From: Streptomyces sp. NBC_00250
GTDB taxonomy: Bacteria; Actinomycetota; Actinomycetes; Streptomycetales; Streptomycetaceae
Length of the DNA stretch: 64,000 bases
Assembly (NCBI RefSeq): GCF_036192275.1
Contig: NZ_CP108088.1
Span: 5,519,501-5,583,500 of the forward strand
Direction of reading: 5' to 3'
The translations under genes and the position numbers were made by a program. Within the stretch, counting starts at the first letter, position 1. Every line of letters starts with the position of its first letter. Below the pieces are notes generated by a model that saw nothing but the letters and a program-made list of their open reading frames with translations, was not told where the DNA came from and ran no database searches. This document shows, one piece after another, positions 1 to 11,000 of this stretch.

Positions 1-159
1 GGGGGCCGAGACCGGACGGGTATCGGCCGACACCCGGCGTGCGGGTGAGTCGTTGTGGGAAACAGTCGCACCGAAGTAGTGGCTCCGGCCCGGGCGACTC
101 CCTAACATCGATCACCGCAAGGTCGTTCAACTGACGCACGACCAGCCCGGGAGGCTCCT

Positions 160-804
160 TTGCACCGCCGCACTGCGCTCACCGTCTCCGCCGCGCTTCT
201 CGCCGCGGCCCCGCTGCTCACCGCCTGCGGCAGTGACGCCCACCCAGGAGCGGCGGCCGTCGTCGGCGGCGAACGGATCGACGTCTCCAGCCTGCAGGCA
301 CAGGTGAAGGACGTGCGCACCGCCCAGGAGCGCTCCCCGCAGGCCGTCCAGCTCGTCCAGGCCACCGGCGACCTGCCCCGCCGCAAGCTCAACGGCATGA
401 TCTTCGACCGGGTCGTCGACAAGGTCGCCGCGGACAACGGCGTCACGGTCACCCGCGCCGAGCTCCAGCAGACGAAGACCGCCTTCGTCCGCGAGAGCGG
501 CGGCGAGGACCAGCTCGCCACCGTCCTCCTCCAGGAGCAGGGCGTGGCGCCCGGCGAGATCGACGACGTCGTCCGCCGCAACGTCCTCATGAACAAGATC
601 GCCGCCAAGCTGGGCGTCACGGACACCCCCGAGGGCCAGAGGAAGCTGACGGAGGTCTTCTCCGCCGCCTCCAAGGACCTCGCCATCGACGTGAACCCGC
701 GCTACGGCGCCTGGGACGACGCCCAGGTCCGGCTCACCGGCAGCACCGCGCCCTGGCTGCGGCAGATCAGCCAGGACCCCGGCGCCGTCCCGGCCGGTGC
801 GTGA
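160..804 (+). CDS. SurA N-terminal-like lipoprotein
   Basis: Predicted exported lipoprotein of 214 residues. The N-terminus has two arginines, a hydrophobic stretch and a lipobox LTAC with the acylated cysteine at residue 23, so it should be anchored to the outer face of the membrane. The rest (residues about 35-180) is helical and charged and resembles the SurA/trigger-factor-like chaperone N-domain found in actinobacterial lipoproteins; no PPIase domain follows. The TTG start at 160 places the signal peptide correctly and follows GGGAGG. The MazG gene starts 20 bases downstream, so the two may be co-transcribed. A chaperone role for exported proteins is inferred from family only. Confidence 0.8.
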   Translation: MHRRTALTVSAALLAAAPLLTACGSDAHPGAAAVVGGERIDVSSLQAQVKDVRTAQERSPQAVQLVQATGDLPRRKLNGMIFDRVVDKVAADNGVTVTRAELQQTKTAFVRESGGEDQLATVLLQEQGVAPGEIDDVVRRNVLMNKIAAKLGVTDTPEGQRKLTEVFSAASKDLAIDVNPRYGAWDDAQVRLTGSTAPWLRQISQDPGAVPAGA

Positions 805-823
805 GTCGGAGTAAGTTCAAGGG

Positions 824-1789
824 GTGACTTCTGAGAGCCCCGGCCGCATCGTTCTGCTCACCGCCAGCCACCGTGTGGCGCCCGGACTGCTGTCCTGGCC
901 CGCCTGGCAGGCGCTGCGCGCCGCGGACCGGGTGCTCTGCCCCGACGAGCACCACCCCCAGCTGCCGTACCTGCGGGAGGCCGGGGTCGCCGTCGAGCAC
1001 CTCCGGCCCACCGCGGAGGAACTCGTCGAGGCGTGCGCCGGCGGCCGTACGGTGCTGCTGCTGCCCTCCGGCGAGGGCGACCGGGCGCTGACCGACGGCC
1101 TGGCCCGGCTGGCCGGCTCGGGCCGCCTCACGATGCCCGACCTGGAGCTGCTGCCCGGCTCCTACGACCTGCCCGGCGCCCGGCTCCTCGACCTCGTGCA
1201 GATCATGGACCGCATCCGCCGTGAATGCCCGTGGTCCTCCCAGCAGACCCACAAGGGGCTCACCAAGTACGGCATCGAGGAGGCGTACGAACTCGTCGAG
1301 GCGATCGAGGACGGCGACCGGGACGAGCTGCGCGAGGAGCTCGGGGACGTCCTCCTCCAGGTGATCTTCCACGCCCGGATCGCCGAGGACGACCCGGAGG
1401 AGCCCTTCTCCGTGGACGACGTCGCCGGGACCCTCGTCGAGAAGCTGATCCACCGGCACCCGCACGTCTTCGGGGACGAGAAGGCGGAGACGCCGGAGGA
1501 CGTACGGGCCACCTGGCTGCGCACCAAGGCGATCGAGAAGCAGCGGGAGTCCGTCACCGACGGCGTGCCGCTCGGACAGCCGGGTCTGGCACTCGGCGCG
1601 AAGCTCGGCGGCCGGGTGCGGACCGCGGGACTCGACGTGCCCGTCCCGGCCGAGGAGGGCATCGGGTACGAACTGCTCGCCCTCGCGGTACGGGCGGAGG
1701 CGGAGGGCGTGGACCCGGAGGCGGCCCTGCGCGCGGCGGCCCGGACGTATCGGGACGCGATCCGCGCGGCGGAGGGCGTGAAGGCGTAG
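824..1789 (+). CDS. mazG: MazG-family nucleoside triphosphate pyrophosphohydrolase
   Basis: Hydrolyses (d)NTPs or aberrant nucleotides to NMP and pyrophosphate. The MazG fold lies at residues about 125-280, with the metal-binding EEAYE...REELGD helices near 150-175 and a second conserved part HRHPHVFGD. The first 120 residues are not MazG: they begin like a tetrapyrrole-methylase (YabN) domain, with RIVLLTASHRVAPGL and LLPSGEGD, but are too short for a complete SAM enzyme. This looks like a YabN-type fusion with a reduced N-domain. The GTG start at 824 lies 20 bases after the preceding stop; GGAG at 808 is a weak, distant ribosome site. Confidence is high for MazG and low for the N-domain assignment. 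Confidence 0.9.
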   Translation: MTSESPGRIVLLTASHRVAPGLLSWPAWQALRAADRVLCPDEHHPQLPYLREAGVAVEHLRPTAEELVEACAGGRTVLLLPSGEGDRALTDGLARLAGSGRLTMPDLELLPGSYDLPGARLLDLVQIMDRIRRECPWSSQQTHKGLTKYGIEEAYELVEAIEDGDRDELREELGDVLLQVIFHARIAEDDPEEPFSVDDVAGTLVEKLIHRHPHVFGDEKAETPEDVRATWLRTKAIEKQRESVTDGVPLGQPGLALGAKLGGRVRTAGLDVPVPAEEGIGYELLALAVRAEAEGVDPEAALRAAARTYRDAIRAAEGVKA

Positions 1790-1878
1790 GAGCCCGGGGC
1801 CGGCCCCGGAGGGGCGGCTCTCGCCGAAGCTCGCGCGGCGGGCGGTCGTCGGGGTCGAACCCCGGCGGCCCCGGCGGT

Positions 1879-3114
1879 TCAGCGCTCGCGCGGTGCGCGG
1901 GCGCCCGGGTTGTGCCAGAGCGGTGCGGGCGGGCCCAGAAGGCGCTCGGCCGCGGTGTTCGGGCGGACGGTGAAGCGGCCCACGGGCTGCAGGGTGTCGT
2001 GGTGGATCCGGTCCGGATCGGTGCCCAGCTCCACCAGCGCCTCGGCGACCTCGGTCAGGAAGCCCGGCGGTCCGGCGAGGTAGACGTCGTGCGAGGGCCA
2101 GTGGACGCAGGCCCGCAGCGCCTGGAGGAGCCGCTCGGTCGCCTGGTCCCTGCGGTGGCCGGGGGCCGAGGTGATGTAGGTGACGCTGAGCCCGGAGAGG
2201 CGTTCCTTGAGGCGCTCCGCGTCCTGCCGCCCGTACAGATGTCCCTTGGCGCGCGCCACGACGAACAGCCGGCCCTTCAGCTCCGGCTCGGTCTCCGCCG
2301 CCTCCGCGAGGAGGGCCCGCACCGGGGCCCAGCCCGTACCCGCGCATATATAGGTGCGGAGTCCGCCCGGCTCCGTCCGCGCGGTCAGGCCGCCGCCCGG
2401 CGCGCTGAGCCGCAGGGTCTCGCCCGGGCCCGTCTGTTCGACGAGGGCCGTGCTCATCGCGCCGCCCGGGATCCGGCTCACATGCAGCTCGACCGTGCCG
2501 TCGGGGCGGGGCGCGTCCGCGAGGGAGTAGGTGCGCCAGACGCGCGGGACGCGCAGCGAGCTGACACTGACGTACTGCCCGGGGCGGAAGGGGAGGGGCT
2601 GCCGGGGCCGCAGGGTGAGGACGGCCAGGTCGTCGCCGTACCGCTCGTGCCGGACGACGTCCGCGTCCCACCAGGCGGGCTCCCCGGCCCCGGCGGCCTC
2701 CTCGGCGCCCGCCAGCATCAGGTCGGCGACATGTCCGTACGCCTCGGTCCAGGCCTTCTCGGCCTCCAGGGTCCAGGCGGCCCCGGCGGCGTGCGCGAAG
2801 GCGGCGAGCAGGCTCGCCCCGACGGCGGCGTAGAGCGCGGGGGAGGCGAGGAACTTGCGGTGGTCGCGGCCCAGCTGCCCCAGGTACTCCGCGAGGCCCG
2901 GGTCCTCCAGGTGGGTCACCACATGGGTGAGCGCGGCGAAGAGCCGGTCCCGCTGGGGCTGCATGTCCTCGGGGAACAGCTCGCGCATGGCGGGGTTGTT
3001 CCAGAAAAGATGCGAGTAGAAGAAGGTGACGGCGTGTTCGGCCCGTCTCTCGACGACCGCGAACGTGCTTCTGAGCATCTGAGGATCCACCGACAAGAAT
3101 CTAGGGCACGTCAC
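1879..3114 (-). CDS. Flavohaemoprotein-like globin/FAD/NAD oxidoreductase
   Basis: Single-chain globin plus ferredoxin-reductase-like protein of about 411 residues, the organisation of nitric-oxide dioxygenase (Hmp). The globin part covers residues about 10-145, with the distal-side segment FFYSHLF and a proximal histidine in LGRDHRKF. The FAD-binding motif RTYSLAD follows near 210, the NAD-binding glycine motif GTGWAPVRALL near 260, and YLAGPPGF near 345. It probably oxidises NO to nitrate or serves as a haem reductase. The start is uncertain: GTG 3114 is the longest, but GTG 3090 or ATG 3078 would begin nearer the globin fold. It is divergent from the P450 gene across about 60 bases holding a short palindrome. 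Confidence 0.88.
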   Translation of the reverse strand: MTCPRFLSVDPQMLRSTFAVVERRAEHAVTFFYSHLFWNNPAMRELFPEDMQPQRDRLFAALTHVVTHLEDPGLAEYLGQLGRDHRKFLASPALYAAVGASLLAAFAHAAGAAWTLEAEKAWTEAYGHVADLMLAGAEEAAGAGEPAWWDADVVRHERYGDDLAVLTLRPRQPLPFRPGQYVSVSSLRVPRVWRTYSLADAPRPDGTVELHVSRIPGGAMSTALVEQTGPGETLRLSAPGGGLTARTEPGGLRTYICAGTGWAPVRALLAEAAETEPELKGRLFVVARAKGHLYGRQDAERLKERLSGLSVTYITSAPGHRRDQATERLLQALRACVHWPSHDVYLAGPPGFLTEVAEALVELGTDPDRIHHDTLQPVGRFTVRPNTAAERLLGPPAPLWHNPGARAPRER

Positions 3115-3121
3115 CGTTCTT

Positions 3122-3133
3122 GATCACATGATC
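3122..3133. promoter_or_regulatory. Palindrome between divergent flavohaemoprotein and P450 genes
   Basis: Perfect inverted repeat GATCA-CA-TGATC in the 59-base gap between two divergent genes. Its position fits an operator acting on one or both promoters. No regulator is encoded beside it, and it does not match a binding site I know. Confidence 0.35.
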
Positions 3134-3173
3134 TGACAGACCGCACGTTCCGGACCCCCTGTACCGTCGGGGG

Positions 3174-4529
3174 GTGAGCACCACCCCCGGCACCGGCCCC
3201 TCTTCCTGCCCTGTCTCCGGCCTCTCTTCCGGCCCCGTTTCCGGCCCCGCACCGACCCCGGCGCCCGAGCCCGCGCCCGAGCTCTTCACCTGGGAGTTCG
3301 CGAGCGATCCGTACCCCGCGTACGCCTGGCTCCGCGAGCACGCGCCCGTGCACCGGACGACGCTCCCCAGCGGGGTCGAGGCCTGGCTCGTGACCAGGTA
3401 CGGGGACGCCCGGCAGGCCCTGGCCGACCAGCGGCTCTCCAAGAACCCGGCGCACCACGACGAGTCCCCGCACGCCAAGGGGAAGACGGGCATCCCGGGC
3501 GAGCGCAAGGCCGAGCTGATGACGCATCTGCTCAACATCGACCCGCCGGACCACACCCGGCTGCGGCGGCTCGTCTCGAAGGCCTTCACCCCGCGCCGGG
3601 TCGCCGAGTTCACCCCGCGCGTGCAGGAGCTGACCGACCGGCTCATCGACTCCTTCGCGGAGAAGGGGAGCGCGGACCTCATCCACGAGTTCGCCTTCCC
3701 CCTGCCCATCTACGCCATCTGCGACCTGCTCGGCGTACCCGAGGAGGACCAGGACGACTTCCGCGACTGGGCCGGGATGATGATCCGGCACGGCGGCGGC
3801 CCGCGCGGCGGGGTCGCGCGCTCGGTGAAGAAGATGCGCGGCTATCTCGCCGAGCTGATCCACCGCAAGCGCGAGGAGCCCGGGGACGACCTCATCTCGG
3901 GGCTCATCAAGGCCTCGGACCACGGCGAGCACCTCACCGAGAACGAGGCGGCCGCCATGGCCTTCATCCTCCTCTTCGCCGGCTTCGAGACCACCGTCAA
4001 CCTCATCGGCAACGGGATGTACCAGCTCCTGCGCCACCCCGAGCAGCGCGAGCTGCTCCAGGCCTCGATCGCGGCGGGCGAGACCGGGCTCCTGGAGACC
4101 GGGATCGAGGAACTGCTGCGGTACGACGGGCCGGTGGAGATGGCCACCTGGCGGTACGCGACCGAGCCGCTGACCATCGGCGGGCAGGACATCCCGGCGG
4201 GGGACCCCGTCCTCGTGGTGCTCGCCGCCGCCGACCGGGACCCCGAGCGGTTCGACGGGCCGGACACGCTCGACCTCGCCCGCCGCGACAACCAGCACCT
4301 CGGGTACGGGCACGGCATCCACTACTGCCTCGGCGCGCCGCTCGCCCGCCTCGAAGGACAGACCGCGCTGGCCACCCTCCTCACCCGGCTGCCGGACCTG
4401 CGACTTGCCGCCGATCCGGCCGAACTGCGGTGGCGCGGGGGGCTCATCATGCGTGGTTTGCGCACGCTTCCGGTGGAGTTCTCCCCTTCCGTACGACCAT
4501 CACAAAGTGACGATCCATCAGAACTGTGA
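3174..4529 (+). CDS. Cytochrome P450
   Basis: Soluble bacterial class I P450 of 451 residues. The oxygen-activation helix reads FAGFETT, the conserved ExxR is within the EELLR segment, and the haem loop GYGHGIHYCLG places the thiolate ligand at Cys385. It would need separate ferredoxin and reductase partners, none of which is next to it. The first 35 residues are a low-complexity Pro/Gly/Ser tail preceding the conserved ELFTWEFASDPYPAYAWLR, so a shorter start is conceivable, though GTG 3174 is the one supported by the gap to the divergent gene. No biosynthetic cluster surrounds it; the substrate is unknown. Confidence 0.95.
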   Translation: MSTTPGTGPSSCPVSGLSSGPVSGPAPTPAPEPAPELFTWEFASDPYPAYAWLREHAPVHRTTLPSGVEAWLVTRYGDARQALADQRLSKNPAHHDESPHAKGKTGIPGERKAELMTHLLNIDPPDHTRLRRLVSKAFTPRRVAEFTPRVQELTDRLIDSFAEKGSADLIHEFAFPLPIYAICDLLGVPEEDQDDFRDWAGMMIRHGGGPRGGVARSVKKMRGYLAELIHRKREEPGDDLISGLIKASDHGEHLTENEAAAMAFILLFAGFETTVNLIGNGMYQLLRHPEQRELLQASIAAGETGLLETGIEELLRYDGPVEMATWRYATEPLTIGGQDIPAGDPVLVVLAAADRDPERFDGPDTLDLARRDNQHLGYGHGIHYCLGAPLARLEGQTALATLLTRLPDLRLAADPAELRWRGGLIMRGLRTLPVEFSPSVRPSQSDDPSEL

Positions 4530-4556
4530 TCTTCACGTGATCGCGGGTGCATCGAC

Positions 4557-5798
<1,242 letters not shown>

Positions 5799-6011
5799 TT
5801 CGGGGGCGTATGTCCGGTTCTGGGCAAGTGAGACATGGGTCTCTTCGTCCCAACTGGCGTGTTCCGCCCGCAAACTTTGCTCCCGTCACCTCTCACCTGC
5901 ACAAACAACCCCCACCGGAAGGCAAGTAGGGGCGTTATTTCCGCAATACGCCTCTTTGAACTTCCGGTGGGTCTGTGTCTACGGTCGTCACCGCTCGCCA
6001 CCGCGGGCCCC

Positions 6012-6205
6012 GTCGACCGAAACGCCGAATCCTGCCGTCGGCCGATGGGAACAGTCGTCGCGCAAGCGCCGAAGGCAGGAGTGGGGGACCCAAGGTAAGT
6101 GCCGGTCCCGGCCGTTGAGACAGACGGCCGGTGAACGGCTTGGGGTGAAGCCGCGTGCTAGGACACGCGGCCGGGCAACTTTCCGGCCCGAACCCGACAG
6201 CTCAC
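6012..6205 (+). ncRNA. ydaO/yuaA-type c-di-AMP riboswitch
   Basis: The leader contains the conserved segments of the Streptomyces c-di-AMP riboswitch: GACCGAAACGCCGAATCCTG, then GAAGGCAGGAGTGGGGGACC with CAAGGTAAGTGCC, then GGCTTGGGGTGAAGCCGCG, the GGCCGGGCAAC segment and CCGAACCCGACAGCTCACC. It ends about 28 bases before the ATG of the Rpf-like gene. Such elements upstream of rpfA are established in Streptomyces, where ligand binding is expected to turn the gene off. The 200 bases before it (5799-6011) hold no gene; I see no clear promoter there beyond AT-richer stretches near 5930-5950. Confidence 0.92.
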
Positions 6206-6233
6206 CTCACAGGCGTCGGTGAGGAGAATCTCC

Positions 6234-6959
6234 ATGCTGTTTTCCGGTAAGGGCAAACACCGCCGTCCCTCCAAGGCCACCCAGGTCGTCACGCTCGTCG
6301 GCGTCACCGGTGTCGCCGTCGCCGCCCCGCTGATGACCGCGGGCACCGCCTCGGCCGCCACGGTCTCCGAGTGGGACACCGTCGCCGCGTGCGAGTCCGG
6401 CGGCAACTGGTCCATCAACACGGGCAACGGCTACTACGGCGGCCTGCAGTTCTCCGCCTCCACCTGGGCCGCGTACGGCGGCACCGCCTACGCCTCGACC
6501 GCCAACCAGGCGTCGAAGTCCCAGCAGATCGCCATCGCCGAGAAGGTCCTCGCGGGCCAGGGCAAGGGCGCCTGGCCGTCCTGTGGCGTGGGCCTCTCCG
6601 GCGCCTCGCCGGCCGGCGCCGTCGAGAGCGCGCCGCAGCAGAGCACCCAGCAGCAGCCGCAGCAGGAGCGGAAGGCCGAGCAGCCGACCACCCGCAGCGA
6701 GCAGCGCAAGGCCCCCAAGCAGGCCACGCAGCAGCAGGCCGCGCCGAAGGCCGCCGCGAAGAAGACGGTCACCACCCCGACCGGCAAGAAGGTCAAGAAG
6801 GGTGACGGCGAGTACAAGGTCGTCGCCGGTGACACCCTCAGCAAGATCGCCCAGGCGCACGGCGTCAAGGGCGGCTGGGCCAAGCTCTTCGAGCTGAACA
6901 AGGACGTCGTCGAGAACGCCGACCTCATCTACCCGGGCCAGCAGCTTCACCTGAAGTGA
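6234..6959 (+). CDS. rpfA: Resuscitation-promoting factor RpfA-like protein with LysM
   Basis: Secreted muralytic enzyme of 241 residues with the same plan as its upstream neighbour: signal peptide ending near TASAAT, Rpf domain (about 37-110) with the catalytic Glu in WDTVAACESGG and the closing cysteine of WPSC, a Gln/Lys/Pro-rich linker, and a LysM domain (about 190-240, YKVVAGDTLSKIA). The ATG at 6234 is preferred over an in-frame GTG at 6219 because GAGGAGA at 6221 sits seven bases before the ATG. Expression should be controlled by the riboswitch in its leader. The position beside eno matches rpfA of other Streptomyces as I recall it. Confidence 0.94.
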   Translation: MLFSGKGKHRRPSKATQVVTLVGVTGVAVAAPLMTAGTASAATVSEWDTVAACESGGNWSINTGNGYYGGLQFSASTWAAYGGTAYASTANQASKSQQIAIAEKVLAGQGKGAWPSCGVGLSGASPAGAVESAPQQSTQQQPQQERKAEQPTTRSEQRKAPKQATQQQAAPKAAAKKTVTTPTGKKVKKGDGEYKVVAGDTLSKIAQAHGVKGGWAKLFELNKDVVENADLIYPGQQLHLK

Positions 6960-7020
6960 GCCCGGCGGCTCGCGTGAGTCCGGCGGCTCACGCGGCCCCT
7001 CCGACCCTCCCGCGGTGACC

Positions 7021-7072
7021 ACCCCGGCCCGACGCGCCCATCCCCCGTGCGCGTCGGGCCGGGGTTCCCCCT
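7021..7072 (+). terminator. Terminator after rpfA
   Basis: Perfect 17-bp inverted repeat (7021-7037 and 7049-7065, ACCCCGGCCCGACGCGC and its complement) followed by TCCCCCTTTT. It ends the rpfA transcript. The remaining gene-free stretch to eno holds shorter inverted repeats (GGGACCCTTCGTCCC near 7128-7144). Confidence 0.88.
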
Positions 7073-7126
7073 TTTGTGCGGGACTTCCGGGAGGACCTGA
7101 CGGTGACAGCGGTTACCGTCCAGTAG

Positions 7127-8578
<1,452 letters not shown>

Positions 8579-8668
8579 GCCTCTCCGTAGGGCAGCTTCC
8601 GTACGTCCCCGTACTCGGTCCCGTACCGTGTGCGGGGACGTCCGCGTGAACAGGGGAGGCGACACGAC

Positions 8669-9139
8669 ATGGCCGCGAAGGACCGGGACCGGTTCTCCAC
8701 CGCGACCCGGATCAGACTGCTCGGCGAGCAGACCGCCGCCCGTGTCTACCGCTCCCAGACCCGCCGCCAGGCCCGCCGCTCGCGGCTCACCGGCCGCGCG
8801 GCCTTCCTCGCCCTGGTCGTCTGCTCCCTCGTCGTGGCGCTCGCCTACCCGATGCGGAGCTACGTCTCCCAGCAGGGCGAGATCGCCGAGCAGGAGCGCA
8901 GGGCCGCCGAGGCCGCCCGGCGGGTCGAGGAACTCAGGGACGAGAAGGCCCGCCTCCAGGACCCGGCCTACGTCCGCCGCCTCGCCCGCGAGCACCTCCA
9001 CTACGTGCTGCCCGGCGAGACCGGCTTCACCGTGAACGACCCCGACGCGGAGCAACGGCCCCGCGGCGACCAGGGCGCGGCGGACCGCCCCTGGTACGAC
9101 AACCTCTGGGACGGCGTCGACCACGCCGACCGCCCCTGA
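8669..9139 (+). CDS. ftsB: Septum formation initiator FtsB/DivIC
   Basis: Small bitopic division protein of 156 residues. A basic cytoplasmic part (1-50) precedes one membrane helix (about 51-70), then a coiled coil (EQERRAAEAARRVEELRDEK) and the conserved ARLQDPAYVRRLAREHLHYV typical of DivIC/FtsB in actinobacteria. It would join FtsL/FtsQ in the divisome. ATG 8669 is preferred to an upstream GTG since AGGGGAGG at 8652-8659 is well spaced. It sits between eno and a DUF501 gene, the usual actinobacterial order. Confidence 0.93.
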   Translation: MAAKDRDRFSTATRIRLLGEQTAARVYRSQTRRQARRSRLTGRAAFLALVVCSLVVALAYPMRSYVSQQGEIAEQERRAAEAARRVEELRDEKARLQDPAYVRRLAREHLHYVLPGETGFTVNDPDAEQRPRGDQGAADRPWYDNLWDGVDHADRP

Positions 9140-9180
9140 CCCTGACCCCTCCTCCTCCGCAACAGACGAGCAAGGCAGAC

Positions 9181-9720
9181 ATGGAAACGCCCCCTCCGCA
9201 GACCGAATCCACCGAGCCCACCGAGAAGGACATCGCCGCCTTCGAGCTGCAGCTCGGGCGGCCGCCCCGCGGCCTGCGCGCCATCGCGCACCGCTGCCCC
9301 TGCGGCAACCCGGACGTCGTCGAGACCGCGCCCCGGCTGCCCGACGGCACGCCGTTCCCGACCACGTACTACCTGACCTGCCCCCGGGCGGCCTCGGCCA
9401 TCGGGACCCTGGAGGCCAACGGGGTCATGAAGGAGATGCAGGCCCGGCTCGCCACCGACCCGGAGCTCGCCGCCGCCTACCGGGCCGCGCACGAGGACTA
9501 CCTCGCGCGCCGTGACGCCATCGAGGTCCTGGAGGGCTTCCCGAGCGCCGGCGGCATGCCGGACCGCGTCAAGTGCCTGCACGTCCTCGTCGGCCACTCG
9601 CTGGTCGCGGGACCCGGTGTGAACCCGTTCGGCGACGAGGCGCTCGCGATGCTGCCGGAGTGGTGGGCGAAGGGCCCCTGCGTCACGCCGTGCACCGACG
9701 AGGGGAAGTCCGCCGAATGA
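9181..9720 (+). CDS. DUF501 protein
   Basis: Protein of 179 residues matching the DUF501 family, nearly always encoded between ftsB and ppx in actinobacteria; function unknown. Conserved features are HRCPCGNPDVVET, the TYYLTCPRA segment, and C-terminal RVKCLHVLVGHSLVAGPGVN, where Cys and His residues could bind a metal. The stop overlaps the ATG of the Ppx gene (ATGA), so the two are translationally coupled. Confidence 0.92.
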   Translation: METPPPQTESTEPTEKDIAAFELQLGRPPRGLRAIAHRCPCGNPDVVETAPRLPDGTPFPTTYYLTCPRAASAIGTLEANGVMKEMQARLATDPELAAAYRAAHEDYLARRDAIEVLEGFPSAGGMPDRVKCLHVLVGHSLVAGPGVNPFGDEALAMLPEWWAKGPCVTPCTDEGKSAE

Positions 9721-10631
9721 CCAGGGTCGCCGGAATCGACTGCGGTACGAACTCCATCCGCCTGCTCGTCGCCGACGTCCACCCCGAGACCGGTGGACTG
9801 GTCGAGCTCGACCGCCGGATGACGATCGTCCGGCTCGGGCAGGGCGTCGACAAGACGGGCCGGCTCGCCCCCGAGGCCCTGGAGCGGACCTTCGCCGCCT
9901 GCCGCGAGTACGCCGAGGTCATCGAGGAGCTGGGCGCCGAGAAGCTCCGCTTCGTCGCCACCTCCGCCTCCCGGGACGCCGAGAACCGCGCGGACTTCGT
10001 GAACGGGGTCGTGGAGATCCTGGGCGTCGAGCCCGAGGTGATCACCGGCGACCAGGAGGCCGAGTTCTCCTTCACCGGCGCCACCGGCGAGCTGCACGGC
10101 ACCGAGACGTACCTCGTCGTGGACATCGGCGGCGGCTCCACCGAGTTCGTCACCGGCAACAAGCACGTCGAGGCCGCGCGCTCCGTCGACATCGGCTGCG
10201 TCCGGCTCACCGAGCGGCACGTCCGGCACGACCCGCCGACCGCCGAGGAGGCCGACGCGATCCGCGCCGACGTCCGGGCCGCGCTCGACCTGGCCGCCGA
10301 GACCGTGCCGATCGGCACCGCCGAGACCCTCGTCGGGCTCGCCGGCTCGGTCACCACGGTCGCCGCGATCGCCCTCGGGCTCCCGGAGTACGACTCCGAG
10401 AAGATCCACCACGCCCGGATCTCCGCCGCCCAGGTCGCCGAGGTGACCGAGCGGCTGCTCGCCTCCACCCATGCCGAGCGCGCCGCGATCCCCGTCATCC
10501 ACCCCGGCCGGGTCGACGTGATCATCGCCGGGGCGCTCGTCCTGAGGGAGATCGTCGAGCGCGTCGGAGCCCACGAGGTCGTCGTGAGTGAGCACGACAT
10601 CCTCGATGGGATCGCCCTATCCGTGGCATAG
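9717..10631 (+). CDS. ppx: Ppx/GppA exopolyphosphatase
   Basis: Sugar-kinase/actin-fold phosphatase of 304 residues that removes phosphate from polyphosphate or from pppGpp. The phosphate-1 motif is AGIDCGTNSIRLLVAD at the N-terminus, the phosphate-2 motif VVDIGGGSTEFVTG is near residue 135, and GLAGSVTTVAAI near 210. It lacks the HD-type C-terminal domain of long E. coli Ppx/GppA, as usual for actinobacterial Ppx1/Ppx2-like proteins. It starts inside the DUF501 stop codon. Confidence 0.93.
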   Translation: MTRVAGIDCGTNSIRLLVADVHPETGGLVELDRRMTIVRLGQGVDKTGRLAPEALERTFAACREYAEVIEELGAEKLRFVATSASRDAENRADFVNGVVEILGVEPEVITGDQEAEFSFTGATGELHGTETYLVVDIGGGSTEFVTGNKHVEAARSVDIGCVRLTERHVRHDPPTAEEADAIRADVRAALDLAAETVPIGTAETLVGLAGSVTTVAAIALGLPEYDSEKIHHARISAAQVAEVTERLLASTHAERAAIPVIHPGRVDVIIAGALVLREIVERVGAHEVVVSEHDILDGIALSVA

Positions 10632-10675
10632 CGGGCATCTATCGACGCCCCCGGCGACACGTCGTCGGGAAAGTT

Positions 10676-10691
10676 CGTGAAGTTCTTCACA
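10676..10691. promoter_or_regulatory. Candidate Rex operator
   Basis: CGTGAA-GTTC-TTCACA matches the Rex operator consensus TGTGAA-N4-TTCACA at 11 of 12 conserved arm positions. It is in the 369-base gap before ndh. Redox control of respiratory genes by Rex (NADH/NAD+ sensing) is established in Streptomyces. It lies about 310 bases before the ndh start and before a large hairpin, so a long leader or a second promoter would be needed. Confidence 0.5.
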
Positions 10692-10695
10692 AGGA

Positions 10696-10760
10696 AAAGG
10701 GCCCTGGTGGCGCCCGAAGGGGGTCTTTAGGCCCTCCGGGGGGCGCCTCAGGGCCCTTTC
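10696..10760 (+). terminator. Large hairpin after ppx
   Basis: Nested inverted repeats: outer arms AAAGGGCCCTG (10696-10706) and CAGGGCCCTTT (10749-10759), inner arms GGCGCCC (10709-10715) and GGGCGCC (10741-10747). It probably terminates the eno-to-ppx transcription unit. A second short inverted repeat, GTTCAC-N5-GTGAAC, lies near 10845-10861. Confidence 0.7.
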
Positions 10761-11000
10761 GCAGGCGCGGGGGCCGATTCGCTCGTTGTTTCCATCGCGT
10801 GAACGGCCCCCGTGGTTCGGCGTTAACGAAGGCTCTCCGGGCCAGTTCACAAGGGGTGAACAACGTTCGCCCCCGCACCCCGGTTCCTTTGCAGCACCAT
10901 GACATGGATCACGTGGGCGGCGGAGTGTAGCAGAGGTACCCGGAGACCTTGTGAAGGGGCGCACGAGCACCCCCCTCAGGAGGGGTGGATACTCGATCTC

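Noticed and set aside
3174..4529. P450 as part of a secondary-metabolite gene cluster
   Set aside because: No polyketide, peptide or terpene synthase, and no ferredoxin, lies in the surrounding genes.
10845..10861. GTTCAC-N5-GTGAAC before ndh as a second Rex site
   Set aside because: The half-sites are inverted relative to the Rex consensus order and the spacing does not fit.
10899..11000. N-terminal extension of ndh from 10899
   Set aside because: The extra 34 residues have no family similarity and the strong AGGAGG site belongs to ATG 11001.
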